The position numbers and the translations under genes were made by a program. A stretch of DNA of 56,672 bases. It comes from Halothiobacillus sp. 15-55-196 (GTDB taxonomy: Bacteria; Pseudomonadota; Gammaproteobacteria; Halothiobacillales; Halothiobacillaceae). Shown in pieces: positions 32,528 to 41,611 of this stretch. The notes under the pieces were generated by a model that worked only from the letters and a program-made list of their open reading frames with translations, was not told where the DNA came from and did not search any database. The stretch covers positions 1 to 56,672 of the forward strand of contig NCKC01000006.1 of the NCBI GenBank assembly GCA_002282715.1. The letters are read 5' to 3'. The number at the start of each line of letters is the position of its first letter. The stretch's first letter is position 1.

Positions 32528-33400
32528 CTAAAAGTGATCGGTGTGTTTTCCCGGTACGGCTGAGTCCGTTGCCAGTTCCTTTACGAGACGGGCCAGTGAG
32601 ATGAACTCATCCAGACTGACCTGTTCCGCCCGGGTGCCGGGATCGATCCCTGCATCTACGATTGTTGACGTGGGCAGACGATGTTTCAAGTTATTTTGCA
32701 GCGTTTTTCGCCGATGGGCGAAGGCGAGGCTGACCAATTCCCCGAACAATGGTTTCAGATCATCCGGAACGAGGGGGTGTGCTCTCGGCACAAGGCGGAC
32801 AATCGCGGAATCGACCTTTGGCGGCGGATTGAATGCCGTGGGCGGGACGACGAAAAGGGATTCGACTTCGGCCACCGCCTGCACCATGAGCGAAAGTCGC
32901 CCATAGTCCCGGTTGCCGGGGTGGGCGGCGAGGCGATCGACCACTTCCTTTTGCAGCATGAAGGTCATGTCGACGATGTGTTTCGACTGTTCAAGTAGAT
33001 GAAAAATCAATGGCGTGGCAATGTTGTACGGCAGGTTGCCCGCAATCCGCAGCGGGCCTTCGTCAGCCAGAGGGGCAAGATCGAGGGTAAGCGCGTCTTG
33101 TTCCAGAACGGTGAGCTTGCTCTGTGATGCCTGATCATGGGCGGTTTTCTGCTTGCTGCAGCGGGCCAAAAGTTTCGGGATGATGTCCCGATCGAGCTCG
33201 ACCACGGTAAGGTGCGTCAGTGGCTGGATCAACTGACAGGTCAGGGCACCGAGCCCCGGTCCGACTTCGATCAGGCGATCATCGGCCTTGGGCGCAATGG
33301 CAGAAACGATGCGTGCAATCACGGCTTCATCGGTCAGAAAGTTCTGGCCGAAGCGCTTGCGGGCGCGGTGTCCATCCAAAATGCCGGAGGTATCTCTCAT
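32528..33400 (-). CDS. rsmA: 16S rRNA (adenine1518/1519-N6)-dimethyltransferase
   Basis: RsmA/KsgA dimethylates two adenines in the 3' hairpin of 16S rRNA late in 30S maturation. The 290-residue protein has 'RKRFGQNFL', SAM motif 'LIEVGPGLGALT', 'TVVELDRDI', and the catalytic 'AGNLPYNIATPLIF', followed by the C-terminal rRNA-binding domain. ATG 33400 overlaps the pdxA stop by one base (TGATG), giving translational coupling and fixing the start against a longer reading to 33433. Confidence 0.97.
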   Translation of the reverse strand: MRDTSGILDGHRARKRFGQNFLTDEAVIARIVSAIAPKADDRLIEVGPGLGALTCQLIQPLTHLTVVELDRDIIPKLLARCSKQKTAHDQASQSKLTVLEQDALTLDLAPLADEGPLRIAGNLPYNIATPLIFHLLEQSKHIVDMTFMLQKEVVDRLAAHPGNRDYGRLSLMVQAVAEVESLFVVPPTAFNPPPKVDSAIVRLVPRAHPLVPDDLKPLFGELVSLAFAHRRKTLQNNLKHRLPTSTIVDAGIDPGTRAEQVSLDEFISLARLVKELATDSAVPGKHTDHF

Positions 33401-34443
33401 CAGGCCGCTAATCCTGCCCGCGACAAGGCACAAAGAATCGCGGCACGCAGCGAGCCGCCATGGGCCTTGCCGGAGCCTGCGATATCGAGCGCCGTGCCAT
33501 GATCAACCGATGTGCGGATGATCGGCAAGCCCAGGGTGATGTTCACCGCCTCGCCAAATCCGGCATATTTCAGCACGGGCAACCCTTGATCGTGATACAT
33601 GGCAAGAACGGCATCGGCGTGGTCGAGGTGTTGGGGGGTAAACAGGGTGTCGGCCGGAAGTGGCCCGATGGCGTTGATGCCGGATGCGCGCGCCTGTTCG
33701 AGTGCGGGGCCGATGATGTCGATCTCCTCACGCCCAAGATGACCGGATTCGCCTGCGTGTGGATTCAAGCCGCAAACGAGGATGCGGGGTCTCGGTTTGC
33801 CCAGCCATGTGCACAGGTCACGGTTAAGAATATCGAGTACCTCGGTGATGAGCTGTTGGCTGATCACGCCGGGTACGTCCAGAAGTGGCAGATGTGTTGT
33901 TGCCAGCGCGACCCGAAGCGGATGGGCGGTGTCGTTGCGCGCGGTCAGCATCATCACCGGATGACCGCCCACGCGGTCGGCGAGGTATTCGGTATGACCG
34001 GAGAAGGCAATCCCCGCATCGTTGATGACGCCCTTGTGCACCGGAGCGGTCACCATGCCGATGAACTCGCCGGCAGTGCAGCCATCCGCAGCCCGATCAA
34101 GCAATGCCAGTACATGGGCCGCGTTACGGGGATTAAGACGCCCGGCATGCACCGGTTGATCGGTTGGCAGATTCACAAAGCGAATGGTGCTCGCATCGGC
34201 AGGGGCCTCGGGAACGTAATCCGGCCAGTCGTAGGTCAGTCCGAGCAATCTGGCGCGTTCGTCGAAAACGCCCCGATCACCCAGGATAACCAGTTCGACA
34301 GGAAGCTTGGCGAGAAAATCGGCTCCATCGGACTCCCGGGCACCCAGCGCTAACAGCAGATCGGGGCCGATGCCTGCCGGTTCACCACTGGTGATCGCCA
34401 GTCGCGGCACAGACATTCCTGCGGCCATAGCCCCAGGTGTCAT
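33400..34443 (-). CDS. pdxA: 4-hydroxythreonine-4-phosphate dehydrogenase
   Basis: NAD-dependent step in pyridoxal phosphate synthesis. In 347 residues: 'AITSGEPAGIGPDLLLAL', 'VTAPVHKGVINDAGIAFSGH' with a metal-binding His, 'LNPHAGESGHLGREEID' and 'MYHDQGLPVLKYAGFGEAVN'. The ATG at 34443 overlaps the surA stop (34440-34443); an internal ATG at residue 10 ('MSVPRLAITSGE') is a possible alternative. Part of the surA-pdxA-rsmA operon core. Confidence 0.96.
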   Translation of the reverse strand: MTPGAMAAGMSVPRLAITSGEPAGIGPDLLLALGARESDGADFLAKLPVELVILGDRGVFDERARLLGLTYDWPDYVPEAPADASTIRFVNLPTDQPVHAGRLNPRNAAHVLALLDRAADGCTAGEFIGMVTAPVHKGVINDAGIAFSGHTEYLADRVGGHPVMMLTARNDTAHPLRVALATTHLPLLDVPGVISQQLITEVLDILNRDLCTWLGKPRPRILVCGLNPHAGESGHLGREEIDIIGPALEQARASGINAIGPLPADTLFTPQHLDHADAVLAMYHDQGLPVLKYAGFGEAVNITLGLPIIRTSVDHGTALDIAGSGKAHGGSLRAAILCALSRAGLAA

Positions 34444-35837
34444 TCCGTGGCTGAGTCGTTGATGGTGCCGGTAAGACGATTCTCGATGTAGGCCTCGGCA
34501 CGCAGACGGCGGATGTAATTGACCAGATCTTCATCTGCACGGCGCTGTCCGATTGCCTGGCGGGCCTGTGCTCTGAGTTTATCTGTGGGCACCTGTACCT
34601 CGCGTGTTTTCAATACCTCAAGGAAATGAAAACCGAACTGCGTCTGGAATACCGGGCTGATTTTGCCGACAGGCGTCTGTTCAAGCATGGTGGCAAATTC
34701 GGGAACCATATCCGCAGGATTGACCCAGCCCAACATGCCGCCTTGCTGCGCTGAACCTTTATCGTCGGAGTATTTGCTGGCAATTTCGGCGAATGTCGCT
34801 TTGCCACTGATAATTTCCTGACGGAGCTTTTCCGCTTCGGCCTTGGCTGCTACAGGGTCACGCTTGCCATTGACCTGAATCAGGACATGTTCGGCTTCAT
34901 ATTCCGTCAGTTGGGTGTTTCCAGCCGTGCGCTTGCGTTCGCCCAACAGCTTGAGAATATGGAAGCCATTGGGGCTGCGAATCAGGCCACTGATTTCACC
35001 TGGCTTAAGACTTTTGACCGTATCCGTAAACAAGCTGGGAATCCGCGACATATCACGCCAACCAAGGTCGCCGCCTTTGGTCGCATCCGGGGCGTCGGAA
35101 CGTTCAGCCGAGACCTTCGCGAAATCCTGACCTGCCTTGAGTGCAGCCAAAACGTCATCCGCTCGTTTCTTGGCATTTTCCACCTGTGATGGCGTGGCAT
35201 TTTCAGGCACGCTGATCAGAATCTGGGCAAGATGGTATTCCGTTGTGTCGGAATTAGCGCCCATGTACTGCTTGAGGTACTCGTCGATATCCCGGTCGGT
35301 AATGTCCACGCGTTCATAGACTTCGCGTCGTTTGAGTTCGTCGATAATGATCTGTTTGCGAATGTTATCGCGGTAGGCGTTCCAGTCTTCGCCTTGACGA
35401 GTGACCGCCTGTTGAAGCTGATCGAGGCTCATGCCGTTGCGCTGTGCAATGCCATCGAGTGCGCTGTTCAGTCGCTGGTCGTCCACTGTGATGCCGATTT
35501 GTTTGGCCCGTTGCAGTTCGACTTCTTCGGTGATCATCCGATCAAGCACGCGCTCTTCGAGTTGTTTGAAGTCAGATGGGCTCAGAGCCTGAATATTGAT
35601 CTGGCTGGAAACCTGCTGGAGGCGGTCATTCAACTGCCGTTGCGTGATCACGCTCTGGTTCACCACGGCCACGATTCGATCGAACATCTGTTCACCGGCG
35701 GCAGGCGTGAGGTCTGCTGCAATCGTGGGTGTGCTGAACACGACGCCAAAAGAGAGCCCGGCGGCCAGTGCCAGCCAGGCGGGTGTCAGACGGGCAAAAA
35801 TAGGGAGCAGAAAAGACGAACGTGGCGATGTGGTCAT
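34440..35837 (-). CDS. surA: periplasmic chaperone and peptidyl-prolyl isomerase SurA
   Basis: Escorts outer-membrane proteins, including LptD, through the periplasm. The 465-residue precursor has an N-terminal signal segment (about residues 14-40, ending near 'TIAADLTP'), the SurA N-domain ('MFDRIVAVVNQSVITQRQLN'), two parvulin domains (about 190-290 and 300-400, e.g. 'GGDLGWRDMSRIPSLF' and 'QQGGMLGWVNPADMVPEF') and a short C-terminal helix. It follows lptD by 115 bases and overlaps pdxA by 4. Confidence 0.96.
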   Translation of the reverse strand: MTTSPRSSFLLPIFARLTPAWLALAAGLSFGVVFSTPTIAADLTPAAGEQMFDRIVAVVNQSVITQRQLNDRLQQVSSQINIQALSPSDFKQLEERVLDRMITEEVELQRAKQIGITVDDQRLNSALDGIAQRNGMSLDQLQQAVTRQGEDWNAYRDNIRKQIIIDELKRREVYERVDITDRDIDEYLKQYMGANSDTTEYHLAQILISVPENATPSQVENAKKRADDVLAALKAGQDFAKVSAERSDAPDATKGGDLGWRDMSRIPSLFTDTVKSLKPGEISGLIRSPNGFHILKLLGERKRTAGNTQLTEYEAEHVLIQVNGKRDPVAAKAEAEKLRQEIISGKATFAEIASKYSDDKGSAQQGGMLGWVNPADMVPEFATMLEQTPVGKISPVFQTQFGFHFLEVLKTREVQVPTDKLRAQARQAIGQRRADEDLVNYIRRLRAEAYIENRLTGTINDSATE

Positions 35838-35952
35838 AAAAATTCCGGTGTTCCTGAATCTAGAATGGTATGTGGATGATCAATGGTCGGCCTGCAATGC
35901 GGCGGCAAGGCCGGTAATCGGGAAGCAGTGATGATGCTTGGCTTTTATAAGT

Positions 35953-38277
35953 TTATTGATCATAACCGAGAATTTCCTGCTGGAACCGGTTCTTCTGACC
36001 AAAACTGCCGAGCCCTTTGAGTTCGACCTCAAACAAGATCGCATTGGAATATTTTGGCGTGGCCGTGGTGCCAAAGGTATCCGGATTGACAACATAACGT
36101 TTCAAAGCGACCCGTGCGGCCCAGCAGCAGGAATCGTAACCCACGCCGAGCAGTGATTGTACTACCTTGTTCTGGTTGAAATCGTAACCCAGGCGTCCGA
36201 GGACCTGCCAGTGGAGGCTGGTCTGCCAGGCAAACGAAACATCCCCCTGTCGGTAGGCCTGCGTGGTGTCCTGCGGCTTTGTGAAGTAACTGACATTGGC
36301 CACGCTGCCCTGGTCGGCACGATAACCCAGGCGGGTTTGCGTGCGTCCGATGTGGCCGCTGTCACTGTCGTATTCGGCCGTAAACGAGCCGTTCCAGTGT
36401 TTGTTGATGTCGGAATAAGCCTCGGCCACCACGGTAGAGCCGCCTTTATCGACGGTCGGGATGACGCGGCTTTCCCTGAAGTTGTATCGCTGCGCAATCC
36501 GCAAGCTCAATGGCTCGGTGCCCTGCAGCGTATCGATAAGCGACCAGCTGACGCCGTACGTCAGGGCATTGGCATCGCTGATGCGGTCACCGCCACTGAA
36601 CCGATTGGCAGTGAATAGCTGGCTATAGCTCAGGTTCGTCAGGCCGGTATCGAACAAGGGGATGTTCGTTTGATCGCGGTAGGGCACATTCAGGTAATAG
36701 AGTCTGGGTTCGAGTTGCGCGCGATACCGGCCCGTCTCGCCGTAACTTCGCTCAAAAAACAGTTTCGAGTCCAGGCTGGTGATCGGCAGGACGCGTGTGG
36801 GGTGTTCCTGGGGATCACTTGCCTGGTACAGAGGGTCGCTCAAGCCGCGCGTCAACTGATAGGCTGTGGCATCAAGTGTCAGTTTCGGCGTGATTTCATA
36901 CCAACTGTCACGGAACTCATGGTATAGCGATGGCGCGACATGCAACCGTTGACCGGTAGTGGCACTGGAATAGGGGTTTGAGAACCGCGTGGCATCGGCA
37001 ACCAGAGATAGATCGACCAAGCCCAGATCAAAATTTCTGCTGGCCGTGATTCTTGGCATGATCCGGTAGGGATAGGCCGACTGGGGAATCAACGGGTTCA
37101 CGGTCTGGTATTGCAATGCCATCAGCCCAAGCGACCAACCACCCGTTGTCGCATTCAGATTGAACTGGGTCGGCAGATAATCTGTGGTGGCCTGATTGAG
37201 ATTGGTGGAGAAATCACGGAAAAACTGCTGATCGGATACCCGATTGACGTTCAGGGCGTAGTTAAGATTCGGTGTGATCTGCGCTTGGTCCTTGAGCGTC
37301 AGCGCCCAGCGCTTTTCACCGTAAACCCGGTCGTTGGGGAGCCAGAACAGGTTGACCTGATCGTAACCTGCACCTGTGCTACCGAAGCGGTGGAGATAAC
37401 GGAATTCCGTATCCAGACCCAGTCCACGACGCGTGAATACATGGGGTGAGATCGTCGCGTCCATGTTCGGCGCGATGTTCCAGTAATAGGGCTGGACGTA
37501 TTCAATACCACCCGATGTGCTGCTACCGAAGGTCGGGAAGAGCAGGCCGCTTTGTCGACGGTTATCGATCGGGAAGTTGAAGTACGGGAAATAAAAGATC
37601 GGGACGCCGCCCGCGTGCAGAACGGCGTCATAGGCTTGGCCTCGTCCGGACTCGCGGTCGAGGTCGATTTGTTTTGCCGAAATATCCCAGGCCCGCTTTG
37701 CAGGCGGGCAGGTGGAGTAGTCGGCCGTGAACAGCTGGTAGGTTGATTCGCTGTGTTGCTCGACCCGTCTTGCGCTGCCCGAGGCCCGGCGGCTGTTGAG
37801 CCAGTATCGGGTATCGTTCAATTCGCCCTGGTGCAACTGTGGCTCAAGCCAGCCATGATCGGCATTGAGGGTAAAATCCGGTGTTTCATACCACAGATCG
37901 CCCGTGCCCGTGATACGTTCCTCTGGCTGTTTTTGATAGGTGAGCTGGTTGCCGGTGATGCGGTCGGCTGGCCGCACGATGCGCGCATCACCCTTGAGTT
38001 GAATCGTACCGTTCTGCTCGAACTGGGCATGGTCAGCGGTTGCCTGCGTCGGCGTGTCGAGTGGTTGAACCTGAAGTGGGGGACGGTCCGGGCCGAATGG
38101 CGGGCACAGACTGCAAGACTTGCTGTCGGCTGCCTGATCAGCAGGGGCGGTGCCTTCGGCTTGTGCGCCCGTAGAGAAAATTCCTGAGGCAAGGATGCAG
38201 GAAACAGCTAACGAAAGGGCTAGCCGTCTTGGATTCGTGCGCCGCACAGTGCGGGCGCGAGATATGGTTGGGTGCAT
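35953..38277 (-). CDS. lptD: LPS-assembly protein LptD
   Basis: Outer-membrane beta-barrel that, with LptE, places lipopolysaccharide in the outer leaflet. The 774-residue precursor has a signal peptide ending near 'TGAQA' (residue 40), an N-terminal LptA-like jellyroll (about 70-200, 'NGTIQLKGDARIVRPADRIT') and a C-terminal barrel. All four disulfide cysteines have counterparts: Cys55 or Cys58 and Cys190 in the N-domain, and the adjacent pair Cys717-Cys718 near the C-terminus. It lies 17 bases after adk on the same strand and upstream of surA, its own chaperone gene. Confidence 0.96.
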   Translation of the reverse strand: MHPTISRARTVRRTNPRRLALSLAVSCILASGIFSTGAQAEGTAPADQAADSKSCSLCPPFGPDRPPLQVQPLDTPTQATADHAQFEQNGTIQLKGDARIVRPADRITGNQLTYQKQPEERITGTGDLWYETPDFTLNADHGWLEPQLHQGELNDTRYWLNSRRASGSARRVEQHSESTYQLFTADYSTCPPAKRAWDISAKQIDLDRESGRGQAYDAVLHAGGVPIFYFPYFNFPIDNRRQSGLLFPTFGSSTSGGIEYVQPYYWNIAPNMDATISPHVFTRRGLGLDTEFRYLHRFGSTGAGYDQVNLFWLPNDRVYGEKRWALTLKDQAQITPNLNYALNVNRVSDQQFFRDFSTNLNQATTDYLPTQFNLNATTGGWSLGLMALQYQTVNPLIPQSAYPYRIMPRITASRNFDLGLVDLSLVADATRFSNPYSSATTGQRLHVAPSLYHEFRDSWYEITPKLTLDATAYQLTRGLSDPLYQASDPQEHPTRVLPITSLDSKLFFERSYGETGRYRAQLEPRLYYLNVPYRDQTNIPLFDTGLTNLSYSQLFTANRFSGGDRISDANALTYGVSWSLIDTLQGTEPLSLRIAQRYNFRESRVIPTVDKGGSTVVAEAYSDINKHWNGSFTAEYDSDSGHIGRTQTRLGYRADQGSVANVSYFTKPQDTTQAYRQGDVSFAWQTSLHWQVLGRLGYDFNQNKVVQSLLGVGYDSCCWAARVALKRYVVNPDTFGTTATPKYSNAILFEVELKGLGSFGQKNRFQQEILGYDQ

Positions 38278-38294
38278 CCTGAATCTTGTTCCTG

Positions 38295-38948
38295 CTAAGT
38301 GGCCATGCGCGCCAGAACGTCGTGGAATGCTTCGGTGATGTCGTCAATGGGTTGTGTGCCATCGATTCGCGCCAGTTTGTTCTGCTTTTCGTAAAACGCA
38401 ATCAGAGGAGCCGTTTGCTCTTCGAAGACCTTGAGGCGCCTCTCGACGGTCGCCTCGTTATCGTCTGCGCGCTGGATGAGTTCACCGCCACAGACGTCGC
38501 AGATGCCCGGTTTTGCACTGGGGTGCGTGTATTTGTTGAATACCGCGCCGCATTGGCTGCAGGTCTGGCGACCGGTGAGGCGTTGCATCAGACCCTTGAA
38601 GGGAACATCGAGGACGATGGCAGTCTGAAGAGACTGGTTCAAATTGGCCAGCATCTCGTCGAGTGCTTCGGCTTGCGCAATGTTGCGCGGGAAGCCATCG
38701 AGGATATAACCGCGCTTGGTATCGGCCTGATCGAGCCGTTCCTTGATCATGCCGAGGACGATGTCGTCACTGACCAACTGCCCCGCATCCATGGCTGCCT
38801 TGGCTGCCTGGCCCAGCGGGGTGCCTTGTGACACGGCGGCGCGCAGCAAATCTCCGGTCGAAATCTGCACCACGCCGTAGTGGTCGACCAATTTTTTGGC
38901 CTGTGTGCCTTTGCCAGAGCCCGGCGCCCCGAGTAGAACGATACGCAT
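38295..38948 (-). CDS. adk: adenylate kinase with zinc-type LID
   Basis: Interconverts ATP + AMP and 2 ADP. The 217-residue protein has the P-loop 'LLGAPGSGKGTQAKKL', 'STGDLLRAAV', 'GYILDGFPRNI' and a long LID. The LID carries four cysteines (130, 133, 150, 153) in a C-x2-C-x16-C-x2-C pattern that normally binds zinc; E. coli Adk lacks these and uses a hydrogen-bond network instead. ATG 38948 begins 'MRIVLLGAPG', the standard start; longer readings are unconserved. Placed immediately upstream of lptD and divergent from ppa. Confidence 0.96.
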   Translation of the reverse strand: MRIVLLGAPGSGKGTQAKKLVDHYGVVQISTGDLLRAAVSQGTPLGQAAKAAMDAGQLVSDDIVLGMIKERLDQADTKRGYILDGFPRNIAQAEALDEMLANLNQSLQTAIVLDVPFKGLMQRLTGRQTCSQCGAVFNKYTHPSAKPGICDVCGGELIQRADDNEATVERRLKVFEEQTAPLIAFYEKQNKLARIDGTQPIDDITEAFHDVLARMAT

Positions 38949-39021
38949 GAACGAATATTCCCAGAAAAGATCAAGAAGTATTGCCACGTCGGCGGAACCG
39001 GCGCGACCAAAATAAAGTCCG

Positions 39022-39027
39022 TATAAT
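39022..39027 (+). promoter_or_regulatory. candidate -10 box for ppa
   Basis: A perfect TATAAT lies about 100 bases upstream of the ppa start in the adk-ppa divergent region. No good -35 hexamer is found at 16-18 bases spacing and there is no extended -10 TG, so support is limited. Confidence 0.3.
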
Positions 39028-39125
39028 ACGCAAACTTTAGCTTCTCGCGGTATCGAGATTGTCGGTTGATCACCCGAGCGCCTTCTTTTTCATCATGTCC
39101 TGTTCACAATTTTTAGGAGAAAACC

Positions 39126-39656
39126 ATGGATTTAGCCAAGATTCCTGCCGGTAAAGCGGCACCGGAAGATATTTTTGTCGTCATCGAAATTCCTGCCCAA
39201 GGCGCGCCGATCAAGTATGAGGTCGACAAGGACTCTGGCGCTCTGCTGGTGGATCGCTTCATGGCGACAGCCATGTTCTACCCGGCCAACTATGGCTTTG
39301 TGCCCAACACCTTGTCTGAAGATGGCGATCCGGTGGATGTGTTGGTGGTCACGCCCACGCCGCTGATGCCCGGCTCGGTGATTCGCGCCCGCCCTGTTGG
39401 CATGCTCAAGATGACGGACGAATCCGGTGTGGACGCCAAGATCATTGCCGTGCCGCACAGTAAGTTGTCTCCTCTGTACGACGAAATCAAGGAAGCCACT
39501 GATCTGCCGGCCTTGCTGCTGGCACAAATCAAACATTTCTTCGAGCAATACAAGGCGCTTGAATCCGGTAAGTGGGTGCGCGTTGATGGCTGGGCCGATA
39601 AAGCGGCAGCCTGTGCGGAAATCGAAGCGTCCATCGCTCGTTATCAGAAGGCTTGA
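39126..39656 (+). CDS. ppa: inorganic pyrophosphatase
   Basis: Cytoplasmic Mg-dependent hydrolysis of pyrophosphate, pulling biosynthetic reactions forward. The 176-residue family I enzyme shows '[19 protein letters not shown]', '[20 protein letters not shown]', the metal-binding signature '[11 protein letters not shown]' and '[15 protein letters not shown]'. AGGAG precedes ATG 39126 by 7 bases. It sits 71 bases upstream of mrdA, where nadD-rsfS-rlmH is found in many relatives. Confidence 0.97.
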   Translation: MDLAKIPAGKAAPEDIFVVIEIPAQGAPIKYEVDKDSGALLVDRFMATAMFYPANYGFVPNTLSEDGDPVDVLVVTPTPLMPGSVIRARPVGMLKMTDESGVDAKIIAVPHSKLSPLYDEIKEATDLPALLLAQIKHFFEQYKALESGKWVRVDGWADKAAACAEIEASIARYQKA

Positions 39657-39727
39657 TCTCGCGGTGTGGGCGTGAACAGAACGTTTTCATTTGAGTCCTG
39701 TTCATCGGAATTACGGGCGCGAATGGC

Positions 39728-41611
39728 ATGAGTATTCGAGAAGCTATTCGTGATGCACGTCTGAACCGTGCCCGTGATCGTCGCCTGAATGACAAGCATC
39801 TCAGTCGACAGATTTTCCGCCGTCGGGTGCTTTTGGCGGCGCTGATTGCCTTGTTGGTATTTACCGTTCTGTTGTGGCGTGCCGCTTTTCTCCAGGTGGA
39901 TCGCCATGACCATTTTTCCGAGATGGCGGAAAACAACCGCACACGAACATTGGTGATCCCGCCTGAGCGGGGTCGCATTTTTGACGATGGCGGCCGCGTC
40001 GTGGCCGACAATGTGGCCACGTATCAGGTGCAAATCGTGCCGGAGGATGCAGATGATCTCAAACGAGAACTATCGATGCTGCAGCAGGTGCTCAAGCTCG
40101 ATGACGACACGTTGCACGATCTGAAAGAACGGATCAAATTCGGTCGTTCATTCGATCCGATTCTGGTGAAATCGGATCTGACACCCGTGGAAATGGCCAA
40201 ACTGGCCCAGTTGCAACCCTGGTTGCCCGGTGTCTCCGTGGAATCCAGCTTAAAGCGGGTATATCCCTACCGGCAACTCCTGGCTCATGTGGTCGGCTAC
40301 GTCGGCCGCATCAATGTGGCCGACCTCAAACGAATCAATGCCGACCTGTATCAGGGTACCCAATACATCGGCAAGTCCGGCATCGAGCGGGAATACGAAG
40401 ATGACTTGCACGGCAAGCCCGGTTTCAAGACAGTTGAAGTCGATGCCGTGGGGCGTGTCGTCAAGGTGCTCAAGGTTGTACCACCGGTTGCCGGTCAAGA
40501 TATCCACCTCACGCTGGATGTGCCTTTGCAGGGTATCGCGGCAGCGGCACTCGGTTCTTACAGTGGTGCCGTGGTGGCGGAAGACCCGACAACGGGCGCA
40601 ATCAAGGCGATGGTGTCACGGCCGAGTTTCGATCCCAATCTGTTTGTCGATGGCATCAGTCACAAGAACTATCAAGCGCTGCTGAACGATCCTGAGCGCC
40701 CCTTGTTTGATCGGGCCATTACGGCTACCTACCCACCGGGTTCGACCATCAAGCCCGTCATGGCCTTGGCGGGCTTGCAATATGGTTTCCTCGATCCGAA
40801 CAAGAAATTCTTCGCCGGACCGTATTTTCAGATTCCCGGAGATAAACACCACTACCGCGACTGGCGCAAATGGGGACACGGCTGGGTCGATCTGGATCAA
40901 GCCATCACGCAGTCCTGTGATGTGTATTTCTATGATCTGGCCTATCGGATGGGTATCGATCCTATGCATACGTTCCTGACGGAGTTTGGTTTGGGGCAGC
41001 AAACCGGAATTGATCTGCCCGGTGAGTCGTCTGGTCTTGTGCCATCGCCCGAGTGGAAGCGTAAAACCAAGAATTTACCCTGGTATCCCGGCGAAACGGT
41101 CATTGCCGGCATCGGGCAAGGCTATATGCTGACCACGGTATTGCAATTGGCGCAAACCACATCGATTCTTGCCGAATCCGGAAAACGTTACCGCCCCTGG
41201 TTGGTGGCCAGCAATAAAGACAAGGAACCGAGCATAGAACTCAAGAGCCTGAGCTTCTGGAACGACGTGCGCCACGGCATGTTTGATGTCATCAACAGCC
41301 CGCACGGCACGGCAAGAAGGATAGCAGCCCCGTATCTGATCGCCGGTAAAACGGGCACCGCCCAGGTCTTCACCGTTGCGCAAAATGCAAGTTATAACGC
41401 CAAGGATCTGGCGAAGAAGTTGCACGATCATGCTGTTTTCATTGGTTTTGCGCCGTATGATGATCCGAAAATCGCCGTCGCGGTACTGGCCGAGCATGGA
41501 GGCAGCGGTTCGGGAACAGCCGCGCCTGTGGCTCGGCGTGTCATGGACTATTACCTCGGGTTCGAACCCAAAAAGACAGTTAAGATGGAGTTCGTGAAAC
41601 ATGGCGACTGA
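39728..41611 (+). CDS. mrdA: peptidoglycan D,D-transpeptidase PBP2
   Basis: Class B penicillin-binding protein of the elongasome that cross-links side-wall peptidoglycan in the periplasm. The 627-residue protein has one N-terminal transmembrane helix (about 33-52), a pedestal ('IPPERGRIFDDGGRVVADN') and a transpeptidase domain with the nucleophile motif 'PPGSTIKPVM', SxD in 'ITQSCDVYFYDLAYRMG' and 'AGKTGTAQVF'. It overlaps rodA by 11 bases, so the transpeptidase and its glycosyltransferase partner are made together. Confidence 0.96.
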   Translation: MSIREAIRDARLNRARDRRLNDKHLSRQIFRRRVLLAALIALLVFTVLLWRAAFLQVDRHDHFSEMAENNRTRTLVIPPERGRIFDDGGRVVADNVATYQVQIVPEDADDLKRELSMLQQVLKLDDDTLHDLKERIKFGRSFDPILVKSDLTPVEMAKLAQLQPWLPGVSVESSLKRVYPYRQLLAHVVGYVGRINVADLKRINADLYQGTQYIGKSGIEREYEDDLHGKPGFKTVEVDAVGRVVKVLKVVPPVAGQDIHLTLDVPLQGIAAAALGSYSGAVVAEDPTTGAIKAMVSRPSFDPNLFVDGISHKNYQALLNDPERPLFDRAITATYPPGSTIKPVMALAGLQYGFLDPNKKFFAGPYFQIPGDKHHYRDWRKWGHGWVDLDQAITQSCDVYFYDLAYRMGIDPMHTFLTEFGLGQQTGIDLPGESSGLVPSPEWKRKTKNLPWYPGETVIAGIGQGYMLTTVLQLAQTTSILAESGKRYRPWLVASNKDKEPSIELKSLSFWNDVRHGMFDVINSPHGTARRIAAPYLIAGKTGTAQVFTVAQNASYNAKDLAKKLHDHAVFIGFAPYDDPKIAVAVLAEHGGSGSGTAAPVARRVMDYYLGFEPKKTVKMEFVKHGD

